NCBI GenBank assembly: GCA_027596035.1
Contig: JADGJA010000628.1
Span: forward strand, 1-13,652
Length of the DNA stretch: 13,652 nucleotides
DNA from: Thoreauomyces humboldtii
Lineage: Eukaryota > Chytridiomycota > Chytridiomycetes > Spizellomycetales > Powellomycetaceae
Reading direction: 5' to 3'
In this document: in pieces, positions 1 to 7,706 of the stretch
Layout of the letters: every line of letters begins with the position of its first letter
Numbering within the stretch: position 1 is the stretch's first letter
Translations under genes and position numbers: made by a program
Notes under the pieces: model-generated
What the model was told of the DNA's origin: nothing
Databases searched by the model: none
Seen by the model: only the letters and a program-made list of their open reading frames with translations

Positions 1-125
1 TGCAGCAGAACCAGAGTCGGGTCGTTCAATCAAGCGCTGTTGGAAGGACGACGGAGTGATGCGGGGGGGGGGGAGGGGAGGCAAGAAGAAAGTCGAGAGA
101 GGGAGTAGGCACTGATCGAATGGAC

Positions 126-151
126 GAGGCCTAACCCTAACCCTAAGCCTC
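126..151. repeat. Telomere-like CCCTAA tract in an inverted flank
   Basis: Positions 131-146 read CTAACCCTAACCCTAA, about 2.7 units of the CCCTAA repeat. GAGGC (126-130) and GCCTC (147-151) flank it as a 5-bp inverted repeat. TTAGGG is a common fungal telomere repeat. The tract could be an interstitial telomere scar, the end of a telomere-associated element, or a binding site for a telomere-repeat-binding transcription factor. Its partner of opposite polarity is at 4044-4061. Confidence 0.8.
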
Positions 152-617
152 TGGAAAAAAGTTGGTATACAACAGAGAAAGTAAACCTTCCCTTCCCCAC
201 TGTTGCCCCAGCTGAAATGCGGGGCGTCACACGACGAGCACTCGGTAGCGCTCACATCAACATGCTGGGGCAAGGCTGGGAACAATCACAACGGGCCCTG
301 CTCACCAAGATCTCACAAAAGCCCGCGGCTGGGTGGCGATTGGGCTGCTTTCGTCGACATGGCGCCCCTGACGCAGGATTGTATACCACTTGCCACCCCG
401 CGTTTTCTTTAACGTGCAGTTCTTTCGGTATTGGCTCAAACAGAGCTGTTTATCTGCTCAATCCACAATTTGCAGTGGTGCTTGCAACGGTATTCTGGAT
501 ATCTCGATTCTTAGGTACGTCCGGCTAGCTTGGTACTGTAGAGGTTTGCGACGATACTGGAACACAGTTGCTCGAGGTAGTTAGTCGATCGTCGGTGGGT
601 CGATGGCGCCCCCAACA

Positions 618-647
618 ACTTGAGTGTACGTCAATTGACACTCAAGT
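618..647. repeat. Perfect inverted repeat (hairpin)
   Basis: Two 10-bp arms, ACTTGAGTGT (618-627) and ACACTCAAGT (638-647), are exact reverse complements around a 10-nt spacer. GTCAATTGAC (630-639), itself a palindrome, overlaps the spacer and the second arm. The site lies about 490 bp past the 3' end of the minus-strand glycosyltransferase gene. It could be a dimeric protein-binding site, a transcript-end hairpin or the remnant of a small inverted-repeat element. Sequence alone does not decide. Confidence 0.75.
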
Positions 648-1137
648 ACATGCGCATTGCAATTGAATGATTGTGTATAGATCAGCGGGAGCGGGAAAGG
701 CCTGCTCTCAACTAAGCGAAAAAGTGGTTAGATGACGACCGAGAAGAGTCCGTGGGGGCGGCAACACATTGCGGATCATGGAAGGCTGGTCAGGGCGTGA
801 CGGAAAGTGGACGGAGGCTCGGAAGCGGGAAACGTGTCTTGGCGTTGGTCTGGTACCAGATCGGAATACTGTATATAGTTTCGTCGTGGCGAGGTCGATA
901 GAACACATCGACGATATGATACGGGTGCTGCTTGTATCTGACGGGGTCCTGATAGGATCGAGCGTCCACTGAAAGTGCTGGACTGATGATGCTCGGCGTC
1001 ACATCTGATCCATGTTTCCCACTTGTCTCGGAACTGTTCTCGATATCTCGGTACTCCTATCGTCATCTCATTTCTTTCAACTTTCGTCCGGTCAGACTCT
1101 ACAAAGCGGGGAAGGTCGTGTGCGTGTGTTATAAATT

Positions 1138-2930
1138 TCAAATATTCGAACTGTACTCGGAATCGGACTCGAAAGGTCCAGAAAAGTGGGATCCAGCCAC
1201 CAATTGCCATCTGCGCGCTTCATCATAGGATGCAAGGGTTTCCTGCCAAACGAGATCCCGTCCAGCGTTGCCGACAAGTATTTCGACCCTCTCGTTCCTC
1301 CGTCGTACGCCCCGCACGGGACCTGAGGGTCCCTCCCGTTGTTCGATAACCGCAGGACTTCGAAGAGTGGTGGAACTCGATGACGCGGTTGAGAAGAAAG
1401 GCGAACGAGGATCGATAGAGTCCAACGACAGCCTCGAAAGTTCGCTGTCGAGATGATCGACGATATCGTCCGACCGATTGTGCTCCGAGGCCTCCGAGGG
1501 GAAAGAGGACGACGACGCATTCGAGTGCGAGGACTTTCCGGTCGGATTCACGAAAAGTGTAAAAATCTTGCTCCGAAGGCATTGCAACCCATGCTGACGT
1601 GCGTCATCCCAGAAGTTGAGATCTTCCGCTGGACCATCTGTCTGCATCCTGTGCCTATCATTCGACCCACGTGCACGGAAGCGTAGATTGAACTGGTCGG
1701 AGAGCCGGAGGTTCAGCAGAAAGAGACCGTTCGGGTTCGAATTCCACCATCTTTGAGCTTCGTCGCGACTTCCGACGATTTCATCGGCTGGTGCCCGTTC
1801 TCGACGCTTCAATCGAGGTCCGATCCCGATGACGCGGTGATCTGCAGCATACTGAGAAGCAGCGCCTGCTTCCATGTGACGAAGGAGGTCGAGGATGGAC
1901 ACGTGTCGGAGGCTTTGACTGCCGAAATACTGACCGGCGTACCTGAAATGGTCGTCCATCTGGAAGATGTGCGTGAGACCTTGAGCGAGACCAAAGACAC
2001 GAATGGCCTCGCGAGCAAGGGCATGCGAAGTCTGTGCAGTGACGAAGGGAAGTTCGACAAAGATGATGTTCGGATTGTGTGTAGCGTACACCTGCAGCTC
2101 GTCCGTCAAGACGAAGACGACCACGAGATACTCTTCATCGGTCGTGCCGGGACAGTTTTCTGACCAATCGAGGTGACAAGAAGTGGCTCTGTTAGACGAA
2201 GGAATTGCGATCACGTGATGGACGACGCTCGAGTCGACGAGATGTCCGTAGTTAAGGGATCCTTCGCGTGTCCAAAGGGCTAAGCGAGATCTCGGAACGT
2301 GAATACGCAAGACGACCTCCACGTTTTCATCCTGGCCAGCCAGTCGATTCAGGAACGATGCATCCCTCAGGGGCAGCCGCAGGGGCTCGATCACAACATG
2401 ATCTGCAGGGTCGGTCGGAGAATGATTTCGCCTCATCGGCAGGCTGGTGTCGGACGGGGCTCGTGGAGCTCTCAACCCAGAGGCGATCGAGCTGGAAGAT
2501 CGAACTACTTCAGAAGATGCGGAAACCCTAGAAAGATCCCCGGCGTGTGAGTAAAGAAGACGAAGAAGATTAAAACAAAAGTCTGCAATATACCGCGGTG
2601 AATACTTGCTGGCCGAAATACGAGCTACCGACTTCGTTGTCCTCACAGGGGTCATGAAAGGCCCAATGCTAGCAGGCGTGGAAGGCGCTGGACCGCCAAT
2701 TGACAAAGAAGCGTCGTTTCGGAACGTGCAGGGTTGCCCCATGTCGACGGATTGCTTGCCTTTGCGCTGTCGCTCGGCTTCGACGTGGTTCTTTTCAGTC
2801 TCGCTGTGGCCCCAGTCTGGATCGCCGGTATTGATAGACGACTCTGACAGTGCGAAGTTGCTGGGAAGGGTTGCTTTGCCTTTCGGGCGGCCGGGAAAGA
2901 GTGACACAGGTAAGCGCTCAAAAGAAACAT
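1138..2930 (-). CDS. TET-associated glycosyltransferase-like (TAGT/GREB1-like) protein
   Basis: The frame is open on the minus strand from 2946 to the stop at 1138. That long frame has no nearby ATG. My model starts at ATG 2930 (A at -3) and removes a 47-bp intron (2907-2861, GTGTCA...CCCAG) and an in-frame 66-bp intron (2593-2528, GTATAT...TCTAG with a CTCAC branch site), giving 559 aa. The first ~130 residues are Ser/Pro-rich and disordered. The next ~280 look like a GT-A glycosyltransferase. Seen in order are a hydrophobic strand (LVVVFVLTDE), an ELPF turn, a helix ending in IRVFG, a metal-binding-like QMDDHF at about 1962-1945, an 'ILDLLRHMEA' helix, a VIGIG strand, FLLNLRL, and an AEDLNFW acidic motif near 1629-1609. 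This order matches my knowledge of the TAGT family, which includes the kinetoplastid base-J glucosyltransferase, phage enzymes and GREB1; those enzymes transfer sugar to hydroxymethylated bases. The C-terminal ~130 residues are Ser-rich and low in complexity. The family call rests on motif memory, not a search. A zinc-finger frame lies immediately upstream. Confidence 0.6.
2528..2593 (-). other. Probable in-frame intron in the glycosyltransferase gene
   Basis: On the minus strand this 66-bp segment starts GTATAT, is T-rich, has a CTCAC branch-like site about 20 nt before its end and finishes TTTCTAG. Its length is a multiple of three and it contains no stop, so the frame stays open whether or not it is spliced. 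If it is retained it encodes a hydrophobic stretch (FCFNLLRLLY) out of character with the Ser-rich neighbourhood, which favours its being an intron. Confidence 0.6.
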
Positions 2931-2946
2931 TCTGATCTATAGATCG

Positions 2947-3644
2947 TCACATTTGTGACGAAGCCTTGCCTGTTTGCAACTGTTGACTTTGGATGCGGCG
3001 CTTCCCATCTCCACTGCTTTCTTCCGAAGCGCTGGACGACTCCGCACGAGCCTTGGCGTTTTGGTTAGAGCTGCTTGCAATCTTGAGGCAGCCTAAAGTT
3101 GCCCAAATACGTTTTAGTCAAGAACGTGACGGAAACGTTACCGAAGCCTTTTCCTACCAGTACCATCAGCGCTATCATGACCCCCGGTATCCTCCTGATC
3201 GCTGCTCGATGAGATTGTAACCGTGTCGTCTTCGTCCTGGTCACTGTCTTCATCACTGTCCTGGCCGCTAGAGCTGCCGAGGACCTCGTGTTCGCATGCA
3301 AGAGAGCAAAACGCTCCGTCACCATCACTACTGGCTTGCGAAATCCACCCATTGGGGAGCCGGTCCGTCTTCGAGGCCGAGTTTGGAAGACTTGCCGGAC
3401 CAAGCTCAGCGTCTCCGCACTGTGCGCACTTCCAGCATCGATCCACGTGATCTGCATGGCTGGCACTCTGGTTCGAGTACCTACTTGTGAACTCGCATGT
3501 AGGACAGATGACGCGGAGAGCTCGGGTGTGGTTTGGACTACAGATATGATGATACTTGGATGTGATCAATCCTTGGGCGGCACCCCCTCGGTGAAAGGTG
3601 ACATTGCATTGATCGCAGTGATAGTTGCGATGTCCCCGATTCAT
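2947..3644 (-). CDS. Atypical Cys/His zinc-finger protein with acidic Ser/Asp tail
   Basis: The open frame begins upstream with GTG; the first ATG is at 3644, with a TATATAAA box about 60 bp upstream. Exon 1 (3644-3158) encodes CX2C at residues 10/13 followed by His32-His33 and Cys35, a second finger with C47, C50, H63, H66 and C70, then C73/C76 and a small C113-C117-H119 cluster. An acidic Ser/Asp/Glu tract follows (about residues 122-160). A 65-bp intron (3157-3093, GTAGGA...TTTAG) joins exon 2 (3092-2947), which is Ser/Lys-rich with a KRR motif and ends in TGA, for 210 aa. A donor GTAACG at 3141 is an alternative; it would make a 49-bp intron and a stop soon after. The composition suggests a nuclear nucleic-acid-binding protein, but I recognise no specific family. 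Exon 2 shares its frame with the downstream glycosyltransferase frame, so the two could be one gene. Confidence 0.5.
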
Positions 3645-3703
3645 TGTCGACGTTGCCGAAAAAAGGCGCACTTGAGGGTAGGCGTCAACAGCTACGGTAC
3701 ATG

Positions 3704-3711
3704 TTTATATA
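3704..3711 (-). promoter_or_regulatory. TATA box for the zinc-finger gene
   Basis: The plus strand reads TTTATATA, so the minus strand reads TATATAAA. It sits about 60 bp upstream of the ATG at 3644, a usual core-promoter distance, and supports that ATG as the start. Confidence 0.5.
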
Positions 3712-3730
3712 GCTTGAACGCTGACCACCG

Positions 3731-4027
3731 TGCCGCCATGAGGCTGTGCGGTACTGCTCGTGAGTACACCCAAGACGCCTGGTTTCAAGCCTGGCTACCA
3801 TGCCGCCAAGAGGTCGTGTCCCCCGGTGTACGCTCAAGACGCCCAGAACGTGCAGTGCACAAGTAGCGGCAGACCGGAAGACCGGCCGCAAGATGCAGAT
3901 TTCGATAGCGGCAGATAAGTACTGTACACGGTGTTTTGGACCGTATCTTAGGCATACGGTACAAATCTTGCATGCACGGTGTCTGGGCAGCTCGGCTGTG
4001 CCACGGACGGGATCTTGGGCGTACGGT
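3731..4027. repeat. Degenerate 64-70 bp tandem repeats
   Basis: Related words recur at spacings of about 64-70 bp. TGCCGCCATGAGG (3731) and TGCCGCCAAGAGG (3801) are 70 bp apart. CAAGACGCC recurs at 3771 and 3835. The 22-bp words at 3939-3960 and 4006-4027 match at 18 of 22 positions and are 67 bp apart. TACGGT-type words occur near 3693, 3955 and 4022. This looks like a decayed minisatellite or subtelomere-like array occupying the promoter side of the minus-strand gene pair. Confidence 0.55.
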
Positions 4028-4080
4028 CTCCGGCAGGAGAGTGTTAGGGGTTAGGGTTAGGAAAGTCTCCGGCAGGAGAG
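4026..4080. repeat. TTAGGG tract between two 16-bp direct repeats
   Basis: GTCTCCGGCAGGAGAG occurs identically at 4026-4041 and 4065-4080. Each copy contains a TCTCC...GGAGA inverted repeat. Between them, 4044-4061 reads TTAGGGGTTAGGGTTAGG, about three telomere-type units. The arrangement resembles a short insertion flanked by a duplication, or a 39-bp tandem unit with a telomere-like core. Its polarity is opposite to the CCCTAA tract at 131-146. Confidence 0.8.
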
Positions 4081-4646
4081 ACATGCACATCAAGCACTGC
4101 ACACAACCGGCGAGACAAACAACATGAGAGTAGTGATGCAAAGCCTGCAGGTCACTTCACCAGCAAGCAGATGGCTCGAGCAGATGGAGTGGGAATCGAT
4201 TGCCTTCACCGCAAAATGGGAATGGGGAAAGAAGGAGGAAGGGCGAGGTGAAGGATCCGGACAACCCGTCTCGATGATCTTTCCTGTGTGGCACACCGTG
4301 TGCGCAGGATTCAAACAGCAAATGCCGAAACAGCGCCAAAGCACCGTGTACATAAGAAGGCACCGTCGATTTAGTGATACCCGTTATTATGCTCTCAAGA
4401 GGTCAATGTAGGAGAGGAAAAGGGTCGAGGGCATGAGAGGGCATGTCGGTACCTCTGATGAGGGCCAACTCTTGTGCTCCAAGATCGGGCGGGGAAGAGG
4501 GAGGGCGGCGGCGGTTTGCAAGACAGAAACTTACATGTTGCGCGGAACTTGCGCCGCCCACCCCGTAACCCTCCCTCCGACCGCTCTTGCGAGAAGAATC
4601 TTTCCGGCTCGCATCTGCTGCTGAACCTCCGACCCCCATCCAAGCA
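4081..4646. other. Intergenic region upstream of the GPI-type protein gene
   Basis: This 566-bp stretch separates the repeat zone from the plus-strand gene at 4647. Short open frames begin at 4124 and 4433, but none has a hydrophobic signal peptide or a recognisable domain, and none joins in frame to the downstream exon by a splice I could find. It probably holds the promoter and 5' untranslated region of that gene. No clear TATA box was seen. Confidence 0.4.
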
Positions 4647-5448
4647 ATGTCCGGAGTTTACTGGAGGAACGTCACAGTCTGCACCACGCTGGGCAACCCA
4701 GACCCCCTCGGGCTGGAGTTCCCCTTGAACACGGTGCTGGACGTCTCCTCGATCGTCAAGGCTCCCTCCGCCAACACCACCTGGGGTTACTTTAGCGAGA
4801 CTAACCACTACGACGGCAAGGACGACCAATCAACCGCCTACGGACTGTACTTTTGCGACCCCGTGGTGCCCCCCGCCAGCGCCTTCTCCTGGCTCCCGCC
4901 CGCGGGATGTCGGAGAGCATCGGGCGCGTGGACGTGTCTGGAGAACTCATCCACGTGTTGCTGGTTGACGGATCTGAAGGTTCCCGTCGGCATCAAAGTT
5001 GTGAGTGCAAAAAAAAAAACCCCCTGCTCGGGTGGTTCGAACCAAGAGAGATGAAATCGGACGCCGTGTGGAGCTCCATGCATGGTTCCATGCTGATGAA
5101 GGACAAGAGAAGGTCTTTACTGACAATTCCCTCCCTTCCACCACCCCCCAGAGCGGCGTCACTCCTCCACAGGGCGGTCAGCCCGCGGGGGGGCCGGGAT
5201 GGCACGAGGAGACCGCCTCCTTCGAATCCTTCGCGAACGTCGCGACCGCCAGCTACCTGACCGCCAGCTACACTCCCACCTCCGCCACCTCTGCGCCCGC
5301 CGCAGTAACCCCTGCACCGACGGCGGCCCCTACCGGCGGCATAGCGGGAGCGACGTCTGCGGCCGACGGTTCCGTCCGGGGAACATCCACGATGTCTCTG
5401 GCGGTGCTGGCGCTTTTCACCTCCACTCTCCTCCTCTGCGGTGTATGA
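4647..5448 (+). CDS. Cysteine-containing surface protein with GPI-type C-terminus
   Basis: Two exons (4647-5000 and 5152-5448) flank a 151-bp intron with GTGAGT donor, CTGAC branch site at 5120-5124 and a C-rich acceptor ending CCCCCAG; the frame is preserved in phase 0. The 216-aa product has six cysteines in its first half (12, 70, 88, 97, 104, 105) and three N-glycosylation sequons (N8, N43, N100). A Ser/Thr/Ala/Pro-rich stalk runs from about 146 to 198, and a hydrophobic C-terminus (MSLAVLALFTSTLLLCGV) is typical of a GPI-anchor signal. These features point to a cell-wall or plasma-membrane surface protein. No N-terminal signal peptide is visible after ATG 4647, so an upstream exon may be missing from this model. 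I do not recognise the ectodomain family. Confidence 0.7.
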
Positions 5449-6199
5449 GCACCTTTACCTACATAGAATTCCCATTAGAAAACGGCGTACAGATCTTTTC
5501 TACGAGCAGAGTCACTCGGTTTTCGTTTCCGAATTTGATTTCCTGTATCCAGGTCGGGATGGGAACGGAAGACACTCAAAAGTCCAACGCAAGTTGAGGG
5601 ATCCTCGTGAGGACAAGAGAACTGTCTCTTTATCATGGTCGCCGTCGTAGTCCGCGTCCTTCCCATCGTCGCTGTCCTCATAGCCTTCGGGCATCCGATT
5701 TGATTGACCAGCACCTCGGCGCTGCACTCTTTGCTGACCCTTCTCTTGGGATTGGGTATGTGCAAGTCCGAATCGATCGTGCAGGTCTGCTGTGTTTGAC
5801 GTTCCGTACGGTCATACCATATCACAGCCTTCCCACTCTGAACCACCTTCTCATCAGAGGAGAGAAGAAGAGAGAGAGGATGGACGGAGAAGGCAGCTGC
5901 CCGAACGAGAACGTGGAAAGATGGAAGGCTGCGCCCCCTCCGGCCATCATTCCCGAGGGACTCCCGAGGGCCAGCGGGGGGGGAGAGCCAAGGTCGGTTC
6001 GTCGCCATCTGCAAACGACCCGCACCGCCCAGCAACACCCACTCCTCTGCACAATACCCAACAAGGCCCTGAGGCGCCACGGAAAGGGCTGCATGATGGG
6101 TGGGCTGCGACGATACATAAGCGGCGGGTCCTGCATCGGTTCCCCTGCGCATACCATCACATCTCACCACTCTTCTCCACGGCCACCCCACCTATCGCA
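5449..6199. other. Intergenic region before the RTA1-like gene
   Basis: These 751 bp hold the 3' end of the upstream gene and the promoter of the gene at 6200. Long open frames exist on both strands but have no motif. One minus-strand stretch (about 5809-5512) encodes a Gln/Arg then Asp-rich peptide (for example EDSDDGKDADYDGD) and could be a fragment of an exon. I found no start or splice partner for it and do not call it a gene. Confidence 0.4.
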
Positions 6200-7380
6200 A
6201 TGTCAACCAACACCACCACTCCTCGAAACCGTAAGAGCCCTGCTTCAAAGTCTTTTCCGTGGCATTCCATTTCAGTCAGTAATCAGCGTCTCTTTGTGCA
6301 GTTTATGGCTTCGACCCGAGCGAAGCGATGGCCATTTACGCTTGCCTGAACTTTGCAGTCATTGCTGCCTTGCACATCTACCTCATGCGTAGATTCCGCA
6401 CCGTGTACATGTGGCCCATGGTCGTTGGAGCCCTCAGTGCGTGGAAAAAACTTGTTCTCATCCTCATCGACAAGGTCTGCAGGCCGCTGACAATCCTCCT
6501 TTTTCTTTTCCCTTTCCTCCAGTGGAAGTTCTTGGCTATGCCCTCCGCCTTTACAGCAGGACCAACGTCTCAGCCACCGGTCCCTACGCAGGTCAGCAGG
6601 TCTTGATCATCATCGCGCCAGTGTTCTTTGCGGCCGCGAACTATGTCATCCTGGGAAGAATGTGGGTCCTTTGAAACCCCCGCAGAGTGAACGTGCGTGC
6701 GTGGGGTCCCCTGGCGCTGAAATCTTGTCCCCTGAACAGAATCGCTTCGGTCGGCCCAGAGTACTCTGTTGTTCCCGGACGCTGGATGGCCAGAATCTTC
6801 GTGGCGCTCGACTGCTTCAGCTTCCTCATCCAGTCCAGCGGGAGCGGCCTTCTCGTCTCTGCCAAGGACGACAGTGCCGTCTCGTCCGCTACAAACCTCC
6901 TCATCGGTGGACTCGTCATCCAAGTGGTCGCGTTCAGCATCTTCATCCTGCTCGCTGCCATATTCCACCATCGTGCGCGCATGCACAGCCGCAACGGAGA
7001 TTTCTGGAAGGTCCTCATGATGGCGCTGTACTTTTCATCGCTCTGCATTCTGGTGAGCCTTTGGGAGTGTTCAGCAAACCAAGAAGAAAGATCCCTCGTT
7101 CTGATGCGCCCACCTCCATCTTCCTTCTCAGGCTCGATCGGTCTACCGCGTGATCGAGTTTAGCCAGGGTTACGATGGACCGATAGCCCGTAGGGAATCA
7201 TTCATGTACGCATTCGACTTTGTTTTCATGCAGTTTGCGACGGCCGCGTTCCTGCTGGTGCATCCCGGAGCCAAGCTGGGTCCTGCGAACGCGGTGCCGA
7301 TCGGCGTGGAGGAAAGCGCAAAGGGGCTCGATGCCGGTTCAGACCACGAGATGGATATTGCTAGGGGCCGCGTCGTGTAG
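6200..7380 (+). CDS. RTA1-like seven-transmembrane protein
   Basis: There are five exons: 6200-6230, 6302-6436, 6523-6661, 6740-7052 and 7132-7380. The introns are 71-86 bp with donors GTAAGA, GTGCGT, GTGGGT and GTGAGC, all ending AG; three carry CTGAC, CTGAA or CTGAT branch sites. Every junction keeps the frame, giving 288 aa, about usual for the family. Seven hydrophobic segments lie near residues 20-38, 45-64, 82-101, 119-140, 155-177, 192-208 and 230-249. Family hallmarks visible are YGFDPS near the start, EVLGYALR after helix 2, APVFFAAANYVILGR, a D-x-FSFLIQSSGSG stretch in helix 4, and RSVYRVIEFSQG followed by an ESFMYAFD motif before the last helix. Fungal RTA1/RSB1/RTM1 relatives act in membrane lipid translocation or stress and drug resistance. 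The substrate here is unknown. A Zn2Cys6 regulator follows 326 bp downstream on the same strand. Confidence 0.93.
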
Positions 7381-7706
7381 CTGTAGCTGGTCCCTTTCTT
7401 CTGACTTGTCTTTCGTACACAACATTGACTTTCTGAAACCGGGAAAGATGTCTTCGCGGCCCTTGTTGAACTCTTGAGTTGCTCCGGGAAGATGACTCCG
7501 GCAGTATGCAACGGAATGCTGCCCATGAGATAGATCAACCCGTGTCGATGAGAATTGACGTCCTGCATTGTGGGCACACGCTGCCAATGTGGGAGACGGT
7601 CAGCTTGTGGCACCCCGCCGCACCCGTTTTTAGAGTTTCTCGCGGTCAACGATTTTTGCCTACCTTGGTATTCCCCTCGTCCCAGCCATCACCTTCGCGT
7701 CGAGAG
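7381..7706. other. Spacer and probable promoter of the Zn2Cys6 gene
   Basis: The frame of the downstream regulator stays open back to 7479, with in-frame ATGs at 7506 and 7549. The sequence encoded before 7707 resembles neither a conserved N-terminus nor the Pro/Ser/Ala-rich composition that follows. I read this stretch as the RTA1-like gene's 3' untranslated region plus the regulator's promoter and leader, with translation from 7707. A start at 7506 would add 67 residues and cannot be excluded. Confidence 0.45.

Larger units (their letters stand above)
1..1137. other. Gene-poor region downstream of the glycosyltransferase gene
   Basis: I see no convincing coding sequence here. The open frames are short, overlap on both strands and show no recognisable motif. 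The stretch holds an 11-base G run (63-73), a telomere-like CCCTAA tract (131-146) and a perfect hairpin (618-647). It lies 3' of the minus-strand gene ending at 1138, so part of it is probably 3' untranslated and terminator sequence. No transposase or reverse transcriptase fragment was recognised. Confidence 0.5.

Noticed and set aside
63..73. G-run as a G-quadruplex or element end, paired with the G-run at 13641-13648
   Set aside because: Simple homopolymer runs at the two ends of the window. The window boundaries are arbitrary, and no matching flanking sequence was seen.
131..146. A true chromosome end
   Set aside because: The tract is under three units long and unique sequence continues on both sides, so it is interstitial.
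3288..3866. 192-codon plus-strand frame
   Set aside because: It is antisense to the zinc-finger exon, whose Cys/His pattern and acidic tail are more convincing.
5034..5043. GGTTCGAACC as a tRNA T-loop (B box)
   Set aside because: The flanks do not form a T stem, acceptor or anticodon arm. It lies inside the intron of the GPI-type gene.
5475..6191. 238-codon minus-strand frame opposite a 261-codon plus-strand frame
   Set aside because: Both occupy the spacer between two spliced plus-strand genes, have no motif, and overlap each other. GC-rich DNA makes such frames easily.
7479..7706. N-terminal extension of the Zn2Cys6 protein
   Set aside because: The frame is open, but it begins with TTG and the encoded sequence looks like untranslated DNA. 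ATG 7707 is preferred, with 7506 noted as possible.
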